NCBI GenBank assembly: GCA_026545225.1
Contig: CM048849.1
Span: forward strand, 29,026,336-29,090,335
Length of the DNA stretch: 64,000 bases
Direction of reading: 5' to 3'
Source of the DNA: Cornus controversa
Lineage: Eukaryota; Streptophyta; Magnoliopsida; Cornales; Cornaceae
In this document: positions 48,736-61,790 of the stretch, piece after piece
How the letters are laid out: each line of letters begins with the position of its first letter
Position numbering within the stretch: the first letter of the stretch is position 1
Translations under genes and position numbers: made by a program
Notes under the pieces: generated by a model
Told to the model about the DNA's origin: nothing
What the model saw: the letters and a program-made list of their open reading frames with translations, nothing else
Database searches by the model: none

Positions 48736-51330
48736 ATAACCATTTAATTTCACAGATTTCTTTAGTTCCAAAGGTATTCTTCATCAGTTTTCTTGTGTCG
48801 AAAGACCTGAACAAAACTCTGTCGTGGAACGCAAACATCAGCCCCTTCTCAACGTGGCTCGAGCTTTATTCTTTCAGTCTAGAGTTCCTATAAAATTCTG
48901 GGGGGAATGTGTGCTCACAACAACTTATTTGATAAATAGAACTCCTTCACCATTATTGCAGAACAAGGCTCCTTTTCAGTTGTTGTATAATTCTCCTGTT
49001 GGTTATGGTTTTCTTCGAGTCTTTGGAAGCTTGTGTTATGCCTCAACTCTTCTTTCTCATCGTCACAAGTTTCATCCCCGAGCCACAGCTTGTGTTTTTG
49101 TTGGATACACACCAGGTATTAAAGGGTACAAACTTTATGACATTGTCACAAAATCCTTCTTTCATTCTCGAGATGTAGTTTTTCATGAGAATTTTTTTCC
49201 CTTTCATTCCATACCTCATTCCAATGATCTAATTGATCCTTTCCCAGATTTGGTTTTACCAAAACCCATCCTTGATATACCTCATGTTCCAACCCCTTCT
49301 ATTAATAATTCTGCACCATCAGTTTTTCCTTTACCTGCCCAACCTATCTTACAATCTTCCCCTCCAATTAGAAGAACCTCTCGGGTTATTAAACCACCTT
49401 CCTACTTAAGGGATTTTCACTGTAATCTTTTATCTCATATCCCTTCTCATACCTCAACTTCACCCTATCCATTTGAAAATTACATTTGCTATGACAATTT
49501 GTCCAATTCTCACTCTAATTACCTCCTCACTATATCTTCTACATATGAGCCTCACTTCTACCATGAAGCTGTTAAGTTTGCTCATTGGAGAGAGGCCATG
49601 TCCAAGGAATTAGAGGCTATGGAGACCAACAATACCTGGACAGTTATAGCTCTTCCTGCTGGCAAACATTCCATAGGTTGTAAATGGGTTTATAAGGTCA
49701 AATATAAATCCGATGGAAGTTTAGAGCGGTATAAGGCTCGTTTGGTGGCAAAGGGGTATACACAACAAGAAGGATTGGATTTTCTGGAGACTTTTTCACC
49801 AGTTGCAAAATTGGTTACTGACAAAATCCTTCTTGCTGTTGCTGCTAGTAACAAATGGCCTTTAATCCAATTGGATGTTAATAATGCTTTCCTCAATGGT
49901 GACTTGTTTGAGGAAGTTTATATGGATTTGCCCATGGGTTATTCTAAGCTACCTAATAATAGCACTCAGGGGGAGAAATTAGTATGCAAATTGCATAAAT
50001 CCATTTATGGATTAGAGCAAGCTTCAAGACAATGGTTTTCCAAATTCTCTCATGCTCTTATTCTCCATCGTTTTGTCCAATCAAAATCTGATTACTCTCT
50101 ATTCACAAAGAGTTCTGGTTCATCTTTTGTTGCTTTGCTGGTTTACGTTGATGATATTATCATCACTGGTTCTGATTTGGCTGCTATTACTTCCTTGAAA
50201 GTTTTTCTTCACAGCCAGTTTAAACTCAAAGATCTTGGCCATTTAAAATACTTTCTTGGTTTAGAAATTGCTCGTTCTGTTAAAGGTCTGTTTCTTTCTC
50301 AGAGACATTATTCCTTACAGCTTCTTGAAGATACTGGTTTCTTTGCTTGTAAACCAGCTTCATTGCTGATGGATCCTAAAGCCAAGTTAAGTTCTTTTGA
50401 AGGCAATTTACTTGATGATCCATCTCCTTATAGAAGACTTGTTGGTCGTCTTCTATACTTGACTATTTCCTCGCCTGATATCACTTTTGCGGTCCATAAA
50501 TTGAGCCAATTTGTCTCTCAACCTCGTCAGCCTCATATGGATGCTGCTCATCATCTCCTACGACATTTAAAGGGCTCTCCTGGCCAGGGTTTGCTTTTCC
50601 CTACTACATATTCTTTCCAGCTTAGAGCTTTTGCTGATGCTGACTGGGGTTCATGCCTTGATTCCAGGAAATCAGTAACAGGTTTCTGTGTGTTTCTTGG
50701 CTATTCCTTAGTGTCTTGGAAAGCTAAGAAACAAAGCACATTGTCCAGATCCTCTGCTGAGGCGGAGTATCGTGCGTTGGCCACTACAGCTAGTGAGATT
50801 GTATAGATTCAACAGCTGCTGAAGGATCTTCAAATCTCAACCAAAGAACCAGCATTGATTTTCTGTGATAATCAAGCTGCTGTCCATATCGCCACTAATC
50901 CTATCTTTCACGAACGAACCAAACACATTGAAATGGATTGCCATTTCGTTCGTGATAAGCTTACTTAAGTGTTCTCAAGTTACTTCCAATACGGACACAA
51001 CATCAACTTGCTGATGTTTTTACAAAAGCTTTACCTGCTGCTCAGCTTTTCCATTTGCTATCCAAGATGGAGGTTCTTGATATTCACCGTCCTTCTTGAG
51101 GGGGAGTAACAGAGCATAACAGAGCACGTGTAAATATTGTATATATGAGTTGGTTAGACTTGTACAGGTGTATTTTGTTCATTGGTTGTACAGCTGTAGA
51201 CAGGTTGTATTTTTGATTTCTTATTTCTTATTTCTTCTTCTTCCTTGATATATATATCAGTAGTTTGGCCTCCTGTATGTGAGTTCGATAAATCAATGAA
51301 ATGATTTTCTTCTCTTTGTTCTTATTCAAT
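48736..51330 (+). mobile_element. Ty1/Copia retrotransposon, 5'-truncated, in EF-Tu intron 11, fossil
   Basis: Plus-strand fragment that begins inside integrase (GILHQFSCVERPEQN, VVERKHQPLLNVARAL) and keeps a 660-residue open stretch (48824-50806). This covers the integrase end, RT (GCKWVYKVKYKSDGSLERYK, QLDVNNAFLNGDL, LLVYVDDIIITG) and most of RNase H (ADADWGSCLDSRKSVTGF, SSAEAEYRALA). RNase H runs on to about 50.97 kb. The polypurine tract CTTGAGGGGGAG (about 51095-51106) and one LTR of about 220 bp follow. No gag, protease or 5' LTR. Far fewer breaks in its retained part (two or three) than in the neighbouring minus-strand element, so it is probably younger. Confidence 0.88.
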
Positions 51331-51748
51331 AATTATTAATCACACTAAAACAGAATTTTATTGAGCATATAATAAAAATTGAATGGTATTTGCAGCAATG
51401 GATTGATGCATAGTTTTGCCAGTCTGAATGATCTTAAGAGCTTGTGCAATTATGTGTGATTGATTACTATGTTATTGGTTTTTCATATATAACATGTCCA
51501 TTATCCTATTGTCTGGTCCCATCCAAGCCCAAATCTAGTAAGGAAATTATGATACTCTGAAGAAAACTTTAGTTTCAATAGCATAATATTTTGGCTTCTT
51601 TTATGCATGTTTCCAATATTTGGAATTTTTATTAGTTTAAAGTTTAAGAATTTGCTGCTGATTATTGATTTTAACAGGACAAAGATTTGCTTTGAGAGAA
51701 GGAGGTCGTACTGTTGGTGCAGGGGTAGTTTCAAAGGTAATTATCTGA

Positions 51749-52533
51749 GATGCTGGAACTGTCCCTTTTCAGTAATATTTGCGCCTATTCGTATGCAGAA
51801 AGATGTAGAGAGGTCAAGATTGTCCCTTCATATGGCTACGTGAAATTTGGTAATTACTAACATGTAATCCATCAATGAGTTGATGCTTCTTTTAGTTATT
51901 GCTATAGAAGTGAAGTAACTGGATTTTTTATTTAGTTTAACTGGGTTGAGTAAGAAATTCATTTTCTGCATTTTATTGGTAGTGCAAATTTCTCGATGGC
52001 ATTTGGAACTTCATATATATGTAGTTGTATTAGGATGAATAAATTTCATGAACTAGCAATAGTTAAACATGATGCCTCAGTATGGGTAGGCATATACACA
52101 TTGCTTCTATTGAATATCTGATCTTTCTGTCAAGTGGGAATAAACTTGTTCCTTGATCTGAACAATTATGATCGTCAACAAGATTTGAACTATATCAAAA
52201 CTAATTCCTCCCATCCCACTTAGCTCATTCAGTTCTGATCGGTAATGGGTTATGACGTATACTTGCCCAATGCAAGTGCTTCTTATTTACCTAAATGATC
52301 TACAACAGTTAATAACAGCAATATCACCACAATCAATGAGATTTTTGATAAATCAAAAATGTTTTGACCTGATTATTGGCATTGCTTAACATGATTATGT
52401 AATTATTTATTACATTAGATAAAATGAAGCTTCTATTATCTCTATGCATACATATTTACAAGATTATTACATTTGCACAATATTTACATTGCTACAGAAT
52501 TATGATGCAAAATCAGTGCCGAGTTTCTGTGCT
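51749..52533. other. Spacer between convergent EF-Tu and ARM loci
   Basis: AT-rich 3' flank shared by the two convergent genes. AATAAA-like signals occur on both strands, but I cannot choose polyadenylation sites. No further coding region. Confidence 0.5.
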
Positions 52534-55169
52534 CTAATTGTCTGCCAATAACTGTATAGCAGTTTCAATTAATGAGTGAAATGTTGTGCTGTGCCTGATC
52601 AGTTCAACGGTACCAGATACAATATCAAAGCTTTCAAGCTCTGATGTGGTCTCCGTGATGTACTCCAGCCCCTTCTCCATTCCCAGGTCCCTGAAAATTT
52701 TGATGTTTGTTTCTTTATCTCTCATCATCCAAATTGCCAACTCTGGCAAACCTCTTTATTTTGGAAATCTTGGTTGATGGGTACTGGTATTTTTCTAGAA
52801 TCTGGACCAGTGTACTAGCTAATTCGGCTTCTTCAATTCCGGCCCTCTCAAACACAATGCTCACTTCTTGAGATGTTACAAATCTCAAAACATGTGCTGC
52901 TAATCCAACCATCACTTCCTGCAATTTGTTTTCTTCTGACATTATTGCTTTAAGCACCTGAAAGTGGAAAACTTAAGATTATTTCTCTAGTATGTTTATA
53001 GTTCAGGTAGAAGTAGAAAAGCAATCATATATTCTGGTCCTTGTTCTAATATGTATATTACAGAAATGAAAGCTAGTTAATGCAGTAGAGAACTTACAGT
53101 TGGTGCCATGGCGGTGACTCCCCTTAACTGTACAAAGAAATCTGCTCCGCTGTAGGTGCACAAATTTCTTAAAATTCTTGCTGCAGTTATTCGTAGCGAC
53201 GGGGCTTCCAGCACATCGATCACCTTTCCAGTTTCATTCAATTTTAAAATGCGATGACAATTACTCTTGCTTTTCAGTGTCAACACTGCTAGTGCTTCTC
53301 CAGCTACAATTCTTACATGATTTTGATTTTCAGGCATCCTCTGTTTAAAGAAAATGTTGAACAATTCCTTGAGAACTCCACCTCTGTCCCCAATCCTTTC
53401 TGATGCATCTTCTTCCAGTGTGAAATTGGTTAAAATTTCTATGCCCAGCTTTTGCAGCACCCAGTATTTTTCTCCGTACGTTAAAATGTCCCTGATTTTG
53501 CTAATTGTGAAGACTACCTTTGATATCTCTTTCCAGAGCTGTTTACCAGTGGTGCCTTTTGCGTTCACCAGAATCTTTGCCACTTTCAAAGATTGTTTTA
53601 CAGTCAAAATCTGAGACTGTGAAACAGTTTCATCTGTCAACAACCTCTCTCCTGCATGTGTAAAATCTATAATTTTAGGTAGGAGGCCCCTTGTATTTCC
53701 AATCTTTCCACAGTTATCGCGGTCACAGGCAAGTTTCTCTAGAATAAAAAGTCCCAAATTATCGAATGTCCGGAACCCATAATTTTCATTGTCACAGATG
53801 ATATTCTACTCACTGATTTCATCCGCTGCATTGCCCAAGCTCCTGCTTTTATGGAGTAGAGATGATATTGATTCTATTTCTCCTGGTATTCTGGCAATGT
53901 GGAGGGAGTTTTGCTTTTTACCAGCTAGTTTTGACAAGATTTCTGCTGCCGATTCCCTGATCTCTTCTTCTTGAGGGTCTTTCCATTCCAATTCAACATC
54001 TCTAGTAACCTTTCCATCACTGATAAAGTTATTCCAATCTTTTGGAGGGTGTAATCAGAGAACCGATTACTAGTTGCAAAATTTCCTAGAACCCAAGCTC
54101 CAATGAGCTGCTAATCAGGAGACTTTGAGGCCAAGAGATCCATGGAATATGAAACCATATCCATTTTTAGTCCTTCAAATATGCTTTCATTAATGCATCT
54201 CGAATATGCATTGTAGAAAAACCCTTTAATCGAAACCACACCTAAAGATCCCAGTTCACACTCCTCATTCACCTCCTCCAGCAGTTTACAGTAGTTGACC
54301 TTCCACTCCCAGTAGGCTTTCTCCAGCAGAACTAACGCAGCTTCTGCGAGGATCAAAGCATAGAAAATATTCAGATCAGAGTGGCAGTTCATCTTGTCGG
54401 TATCTCCTTTCTCTACATCACCATACAATGAGTTTCATTAATGACAGAACAACACAGGCTATTGCAGATGCAAGCTGGAGCCAGTAGAGAACTTTACTGA
54501 CATTTCTCGACCGGAAAACCCATTGAGCATATGGAAGAAAGGGAACATCTGAACTTGTCCATGTTCTAGTTGGCATCTTTTCTTGGTACCAGTTATTGTG
54601 ACTTGCCAGGTGCTATCTCTCTGTAATCTCTCTGTTGTGTTGGTTTTGCTTCTGAACTGTATCAGCAGGTTGAAAAATTGCACTCGCTGTTCGAATGATG
54701 AAGTGTGAGCTGCATCTTATTTCCCGAAAGCTACTGATTCTAGCATCAGGGATTGACCATGTGGCTTGGTGTTGCCATTCAAGCTCATGTCTCCTAGTGA
54801 ATATTCGGGTCCCTTCGATTAACAGAATAGTGGTAATGAACCAGAAGTCCGTTTTTTCTAGAGTAGAGGCAGAGCCGCCGAGAAGTACAACTGTTGCCCG
54901 GATGAACCCGAGAGTTCCTAGGCGATTCGCTGCTTTCTCCAACACGGTGAGCTGAAGAGCAAAGAGGGTAAGCTTCTTTTCTGATCCTCGAACCATCGAT
55001 CTTGTTGGAGAAACATAATCTGCATTGCTTCTCTCTCTCTCTTCTCTATACTGCTGCTGTGGGGTTCCAAAATTGGACCTGCACTGCTGGTTTCACTGAG
55101 CCTTGCATTTAGCTCAATAATCTGCAAATGAACATTTCCTTCGCCTTCTATTTGTTGCCTGACTTCCAT
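52534..55169 (-). pseudogene. ARM-repeat, membrane-anchored plant protein, pseudogene
   Basis: Matches a plant family of uncharacterised proteins of about 800 residues with an N-terminal multi-span membrane region and C-terminal armadillo-like repeats (Arabidopsis relatives such as At3g06210, from memory). Seen in order: NVHLQIIELN near the start (55.1 kb), membrane segments (LTLFALQLTVLEK, FWFITTILLIEGTRIF, near 54.7-54.95 kb), LNIFYALILAEAALVLLEKA (54.35 kb), then repeats (EEEIRESAAEILSKLAGKK; CGKIGNTRGLLPKIIDF; LQKLGIEILTNF; HVRIVAGEALAVL; RILRNLC; FHSLIETAIQLLADN at the end). An intron with GT-AG borders remains at 52958-53097. Lesions: frame change near 55060, stops at 54613-54615, 54111-54113 and 53806-53808, a short deletion near 54432, a 5-bp gain near 53985, and a frame change near 52742. 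Not processed, clearly dead. Confidence 0.88.
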
Positions 55170-55694
55170 GTTGTTTGGTCAAACTTGTCTTGCAACAAAT
55201 GAATCTTTTCAAGTGAATTAGTTAGGTTGAAATTTGGCTTTGATGTGGCTTTCTGAATTAGTTGGTTGAGATTTGGCCTTGATGTGGTAAAGCCAAAATA
55301 ACATTTTTTTGGGTTTGAAATGCTTGCTGGTCGAGCTTTGGTGAGAAGGGAATATTGATGATTACAAGATAGAGAGGTTAATAATCTTAGGAAGCTTAAG
55401 AAAAGCATGTTTATGGTGTCGAAACGTGGAAAGATCAAGTGGTATCTCATCATCTTTGTCTTTGTTGTAAATGTAAGGTTGAGAGTTGGAGTATCCAATG
55501 GAACAACTTGGGTATGTGACTTACCTACAAGTGGTGGATAATTAAAAAACAAAAATAAACCCTAGTCCTTTTGAGCCTTGTGAGAATTGAAGGTGGTCGA
55601 GTTTACTACTTGTCCCAAAAGTTGCTTCCTTTTCCTTCATTTATTTAATTTAGTTTTTGTTTTTCTTGTTTTCTCTCCTTTTTAAAGGGCGAAA

Positions 55695-55775
55695 GACTAT
55701 ATAATCTTTACAAGAGAGGGTGGAGTCCCGGCGTGAGCAATGTGTGTGAATACTTACCTGATATAAAAAATAAAA
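55695..55775 (+). repeat. SINE relic, 3' half
   Basis: GGTGGAGTCCCGGCGTGAGC, AATGTGTGTGAATAC and an A-rich tail match the box-B half of the intron-10 SINE (GGTTTGAGCCCCGGCGTGGG, ATGTGTGAATCC). Confidence 0.6.
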
Positions 55776-56185
55776 AAATGGTTATTCTTCCCATAATAAA
55801 GAGCAATAAACCTTTCCACTTTTTTCAATTAATTAAATGTTTACAGATTTCAAGGGTGAATTTGGAATCTTTCTATTTTATATTGTTACGTTAGTTGGAA
55901 ACAATGCGCTCTACCTAAATAAATAAATATATATATACACACACATTAGCATATTGAATCATTTGAGGAGTACGAGGTTAGGTGGATGTATATGTGAATT
56001 TATGTGCAAATGTAGTGAGAGAATCGTGATTGTTAAATCGATGATAGAGAGAGTTATTTTAGATCGTAGACAGACATAAATATTTTGAACTACAAAATTA
56101 ATTTTTTAAGTATTTTTGACCGTTAGATTGTGATATTTTTTTGGAGAGAAATTTAAACAGAATGCTTAAATGTGATATAGATATA

Positions 56186-56263
56186 TAACCTTCCCATCTT
56201 CAAAGAGGAGGAGAAGAGTTCGAGCTCCAGTGTGGACAAAAAAGTGTGTCCCCCAACTAGGAA
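56186..56263 (+). repeat. SINE relic
   Basis: TATAACCTTCCCATCTTCAA, AGAGGAGGAGAAGAGTTCGA, then GTGTGTCCCCCAACTAGG: about 85% like the intron-10 SINE over this part. Box A is missing. Confidence 0.65.
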
Positions 56264-56412
56264 ATATATATAACAATAGTGTATGCAAAGTTTTATGAGG
56301 AGAACAAATTGAAATAATTGCAAGATGAGAACTCCCAATTAGTTAACGATTACTGAATCCTACTCTAAGAGATTGTCTGTCTTGTTTAATAACCAACTTG
56401 CTTACATCTAAT

Positions 56413-57239
56413 TAGGCCCCGTTTGGGCGAGCTTTTTAATATCAAAAGGACTTCATTAATAAGGCATTCATAAAAGGAATTTTGTTAGAAGGAATTTAGA
56501 AGAAAAATGACGTCTCGCTAGTGCATTTTTTAAATATACTTTCACTTTTAAATTATTTTTCTCTTGACAATATTATCCCTTATCTTTAACAATAATTACA
56601 ACCCTTAGAAAGCGCGAAGTCGACAATAGAAGGAAGCTGTGGTTGCGGTGGTGGAGGTGGCAGTGCTGGTAAAGGTAGTTGTGGTGGCAGTGGTGGAGGT
56701 AGCGGTGACGATGGTGGTGGTAGTGGTGGTGGCGGCTGTGGTGGTGGTAGAAGGCAGTGACAGCGATGGTGGTGGCAGTAGTGGTGGTGGCGGCGATAGC
56801 GATGGTGGTGGTTGAAAGCAGCGATGGTGATGGGGGAGGTGGTGGCGATGGCTGTGGCGGTGGCAATAAAGGTAGTGGTGGTGATGGTGGCGGCGGTGAT
56901 AGTGGAGGTGGTGGCGGCGATGGTTGTGGAGGTGATGGTAGTGGTGGTGGTGGAAGGCGGTAGTAACGTTGGCGGTGGAGTAACAGGGACCAAAAGAGAA
57001 TATAACACAATTTTGTTAATATATAAGAAGTATATGGACAAATTAATAAAATAACAAATTTATTTCAAAAGAAAATTTAGTTTCATAAAAGGAGGTTCTA
57101 AAAGCAACATTTTTTTACTTTTCTGAAATGGGCTTCCTGTGTAATCAAACGTCACACTCTTTTTTTTTTATAAAAAAAATGACTTTTGATGTCTAAAATA
57201 ATTTTTTGAGGTCTCAAGAAGCTTCCCAAATAGGCACTA
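56413..57239. mobile_element. Non-autonomous TIR element with GGN-rich interior
   Basis: Starts TAGGCCCCGTTTGGGCGAGC; the right end reads TAGTGCCTATTTGGGAAGCT from the other strand. A second matching pair (ATATCAAAAGGACTT and the complement of GACTTTTGATGTC) lies further in. The termini resemble hAT-type MITEs. The middle (56637-56966) is a GGN repeat. Target duplication not clear. Confidence 0.55.
56637..56966. repeat. GGT/GGC trinucleotide-rich tract
   Basis: About 330 bp of (GGN)n with GGTGGTGGC, GGTGATGGT and AGGTGGTGG words. It opens frames in several registers (Gly-rich plus strand; Pro-, Ser-, Thr- or His-rich minus strand, 56573-57041), which shows these are composition artefacts. 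Surrounding DNA is strongly AT-rich, so the tract stands out. Confidence 0.85.
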
Positions 57240-59424
57240 AATCTTTTCTTTTTCAAGAAATGGAATGATTTGAACCTTGTTTATGTTACCCAATTCAATA
57301 ATAAAAACGTACATTAATCCAACGCGTTACTTATGCTACACTTGATCATCATGGAAATCAGTGCTACACTTGATCATCATGGAAATCAGTGGCATTACTT
57401 TTTCTTCCTCAAAATAATCAAACATTTTTTTGACTCATTCTATTGGTAAGTACATTAATGTACAAATGGGGCAATTTTGTTGGCTGAGGCTTGCAGAATT
57501 GGATCATAGGAAGAGTAAATTTGTCTTTTTTTAAATGCTAAAAAAATATACTCAGTAATTGATAGAGGAATATAATCACAAATTTTATTAATTTTCTCTA
57601 TCGCTTCTCTCTACACTACTATATTTTTCTCAACATTACATGTATCTATAGATACACATCTTTATAGAGCATTACAGCCCTACCATTTATGACTTTAGTT
57701 TCATTGACCATCCATATTTTGCACTTTCTAAGTTACTATTAGAGGTGGACCTCACATATATTACAAACATGTACATGTATCTTTTAGGAATCGAAGAGAT
57801 CGTATTCACAAAAGATAAATGTACATGTTTGATTAAAAGGGGTTCACCGTGGAACTCATTGTTAGACATATGTCCTTAAAAGTCATATTTATTCATAATT
57901 TTATTATGGAGCTGGTATTGGCGTTCCACCAATATCCTTAAGCGTTTCAATTTTTTTTAAAAAAAATAAAATTACAAAAGAGTTTTTACACCACATAATA
58001 TTTGGTTATTATATTTTTAATGTCATAATTACCCTTTTCCATTAAGGTTATGACTCTTGACCCTGAAATACAAATTCATTTATTTTTTTCTCTGCACATA
58101 AATGAAATATCTTAGTAATCATATAGTGTATGAGTTATTCATTTATTTCTCTCTCTGTACATAAATGAAATATCTTAGTAATCATATAGGCCCTCTTTGG
58201 ATTGGCTTTTCAAACGCTACTTTTGGCTTTTTGGGTCAAGAAGCTGTTTTAAACAGTGTTTGCTTAATTTTTATAGAAGAGCTTTGGCTCTTAGAAGAGC
58301 GTTTTAGGAAGCTGGGGGTCCCTAACTTCCTAAAACACTCTCTTCTTTTTGAATACACGGAAAGCCATTTATATTTTAATGAAAATTTCAAAATGGCAAG
58401 CGTACCCCTTTTGTTTAGGACATGAAAAAATTAAATTATAACTTATGCCATTATAAGAATTATTTCTCTTCTAAACCTTAGCGTAATATGGTTTTTGAAC
58501 AACTCAAACGACAAGTTCTACACTGTATCATCGTTTCTGGCAAATCATCCTCTTTTGTTTTCATTGTATTCAGTAAGTAACGTAACTTTTTTTCTTCTGT
58601 AAGTGTGCAATGCAACTAATTTAGTTTGAAGACCTAGAAAAATTATACTTTGTTATTTGTTCATATCATGCATTATTAAGATTAGCATAAGTGCTCTCAA
58701 AGATAAAAGATGGGATACCTATAAATATTCATGTATTTTATATATATATATATAATGATTTACTATTGAGTTGGAATGGTGGGATATACGCATATGAAAT
58801 TTCATATTTTTTTAGCCTAAGAATTTTGCTTCCACATATATCAGTAGTTATCTTTTTCTTGCAAAAGGAAGATCAAATACGTCATATGAAGACACTTAAA
58901 ACATGTCATCTATATTATTCTTAATGAATTGAGACCCCACTGCCCCATTTGCACTAGTGAATAAGCTAATCAATCTCGACTCTTCTTGTGCCATGTACAT
59001 TGGTTTAAGTGAGTGAGTGAGTTAAGAAGAGTTTATAAATTAATTCTACTGTATAATGCTTACAACATGATTTTTTTTGCTATGAAATTTTAAAATAGAG
59101 CTAACACATACACATACAATTTATTCTATTATTGTATACTCCCAATAAATATTGATAACAACATTACCGGTCATATAGTGTTGTTACTCGAAAAACTTAT
59201 TTTTAATTTTTTTAAATCAGTTTTAGTAAAACTGGTGTGAACATCAATTTCCTTACTATCAAATCCTATGTTCATATGTGTGGATGAGTATAGTGTGTTA
59301 TCAAATCTTGTAAGTAGTAAAAAATAATTTACAACGTGACACCTATGTTTGACAAAAATTTAGTCTTGCTTACATCAACTTTCTTTTCTAGATTAGGTTT
59401 AACCTTCACACCATAATATCAATC

Positions 59425-59477
<53 letters not shown>

Positions 59478-61080
59478 CATTAAACATTAAAACCAATAAT
59501 AGAGTGAATAAACATTATGCAAGGCAACTTAGAATTTGCCTTGCATAAATATTGATAACTTTTTTTAAGCGCAACATATTTTATTTTTATATATGGCAAG
59601 TTGGATTAAATTTAATTATATTGAATTATTTTTTTGTATGTGTTAGTAATTGGTTATAAAAAACAGGTTAACGACTTTATGTTACCAAACAGTTAAAAAA
59701 TATATTTTATCCATGGACAAAATAGGTATTTTAGTACTAGAAGTGTTTCAGCAAATATTTTTCCAAACAGACAAAAACTTTTCTAACATTAAAAGCTCTT
59801 CAAGAATACAGTTTCAAAACACTCACTCATAAGTCAAATAGAAGTGATTGCTTCTGCTTCTCTTTTTCTCAGTATAAAAGCAAAATTAGAAGCTATGCCA
59901 AACATGGCCATATTGTATGAGTTAGAGGAAGTTATTTAACTTGTTAAGACAAGCAATATGAAAAAAATATAAGAAATTTATGAATTATTAAATGCTTTTA
60001 ATTCTCGTGGTAATGGTATTTTTTTTCTTCATAATATATTTTTTGAGTTGATTTTGAAAATAATGACATCAGAAAGTATCGATGATTAGGATAAAAAGGT
60101 ATGTGATTAGGATAAAAAAATATTTGAATTGAAATTAAATTTTATATTAATGAATAAAACCTATTTATAACATTAAATTGAAAGCAAAACAATCTCTACT
60201 ATGCATAGTGATATTTAATTGAATTGAAAATCAAAGGAAAATCAAGTTTTTTTTTTTGAAGGGTGAGAAAAACCTAGTTTTACTTGAATATAAACTATGT
60301 TTTATAGTTCAATAAGTAAATCAAGGAAAGATTATTTACTTTAAGAAGGGAATTTCATAAATTATATTATTATGTGATTAAATTTACTTTTAATTATTAT
60401 ATAATATATTTTACATGTATTGCATATATATACTATGTGTAATTTCAATATGAGAGAGAAAAAACTTGAGAGTGAATTCAAGTGTTTTGACTTTAATAAA
60501 AAAAAGAAGGTAATTATGGTATTAAAAATGTGAGAATCAAGTATTCTCTATTTTAGGGACTATTTCGTAAACTTTATTTAGAAAAGAGAAAGAGTGGAGC
60601 GCCTCAGGTTATCAGTGGAGCGTGAATATCAACGGCCTTTTATTATTATATTGTTTTTATGCATGTGTATGATTTATGAATGTCATACTAATAGTGTCCT
60701 AAGGTTAAATTGTATGAAAAACTTAATTATGGTTACAAAATCATAATGATAAGATAAAATTTTCTAGTTCCTTTTATGTATGAGAATGTAATAATCATTT
60801 CATTGAATGAACTTAAAAGCACATTAATACATTATATATATTGGAAAGTGCAAAAAAAAAAAAAAAAAACTCTCGCTATATAAAAAATTTGCAACAAACA
60901 CCCTTACTATTTGGTATGTGTATATAAATTCTTATAATTTTAAAATTTGGAGCAAATTGCCCCCTATCATTAGAAAATGACCATTGACTGTCATGTTTCA
61001 CCAAAAATTTATATGAAAATCCAAAAAAAACCCTTTTCAAATGACCATAATGCCCTTCAAAACTTAAATATATATTAACA
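57240..61080. other. AT-rich intergenic stretch, no gene
   Basis: No coding homology in any frame. Visible structure: a 28-bp tandem duplication (57334-57389), a direct repeat of ACATAAATGAAATATCTTAG with flanks about 62 bp apart (near 58097 and 58159), a hAT-like end TAGGCCCTCTTTGGATTGGC at 58187 without a partner, (TA)n at 59430-59472, and a poly-A run near 60850-60869. Confidence 0.55.
57334..57389. repeat. 28-bp tandem duplication
   Basis: GCTACACTTGATCATCATGG plus AAATCAGT occurs twice head to tail without differences, so it is recent. Confidence 0.85.
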
Positions 61081-61790
61081 CCCTATTTAGATGCTCACTG
61101 AACTCTCAGCAAGGGACTTGGTCTAGGATTTCACCTTATCCTTAAGGCTTTCGGCCTTACGTCCCTTCAGACATTTGACCTCCAGAGTCTTGTAGAGAGA
61201 GATGGTCATATAGGCCCCCTGCACCACAGAAAGTAAACCAAATTAAAGATGGAAGCTTCCAAAAAAAAAAGCAAACAAGGAATAATATGAGACAAACCTC
61301 CATGGCATGAAATGGTTCATTCGCAAGAAGCTCATCTATATTAGCTCCTCGTTGGCAGAGTTCCCTAGGAAGCCAGAACCCACGGGCGAGAGCTCCCGTC
61401 ACTTCGCGATTGAGGGCAGCACAGTCCCCCACCATCAAAGAAGAACCATCAGACTTCTTTAAGTCTAGAATCTATTGATCAGAAGAGCTAACGAATGGGT
61501 CATTAGCTATGTCACTAACAGCACCAGGTAAGGTTAGAGCAAAAGAACCCTAACCCTTCATCGCACTTGTCATCAGTTTCTGGCACTTGGAAGACGGAAA
61601 AATACCAGAAAAACCCTCTTCTGAGGTGAAGAAGGAGTGATATATTTGCCTTTGTGCCCCTCAGCATTTTTTGCCTTGGTAGTACTAGAAAAGCCCCTCC
61701 TAGTCTTGGGCTCCGACAATTCCATTTCTGCGTCCGAAGCTGGATATAGGTGGGAAGGTGCAACGTGGGCATTACCAGCATTAGCTTGAA
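61081..61790 (-). mobile_element. Tat-type accessory ORF fragment, fossil
   Basis: Minus-strand blocks (61515-61781 and 61157-61438) including GDCAALNREVTGALARGFWL and RGANIDELLANEPFHAMEV. The pattern of a short GD motif, a middle stretch, then LLAN..-H/-AME/MAQ, parallels the first block of the opposite-strand ORF at 2804-3043 (LLGDTSFAIKKAGEF, STEYLLANMAQ). I infer a relic of the same class of Tat-element accessory ORF. Identity beyond that is unsure. No LTR is identified around it. Broken. Confidence 0.45.

Larger units (their letters stand above)
55170..56412. other. Upstream region of the ARM pseudogene; intergenic
   Basis: 55170-55550 is probably the former leader and promoter of the ARM gene; the minus-strand open frame 55148-55552 overlaps its start and has no domain. 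The rest is AT-rich with two SINE relics (listed). Confidence 0.45.

Noticed and set aside
54695-54955. Plus-strand open frame opposite the ARM-repeat locus
   Set aside because: It is a shadow of the conserved membrane region on the minus strand.
56573-57041. Proline-, serine-, threonine- and histidine-rich open frames on the minus strand, and Gly-rich frames on the plus strand
   Set aside because: All registers of the GGN tract are open at once, so composition explains them. No domain, start context or neighbouring coding exon is seen.
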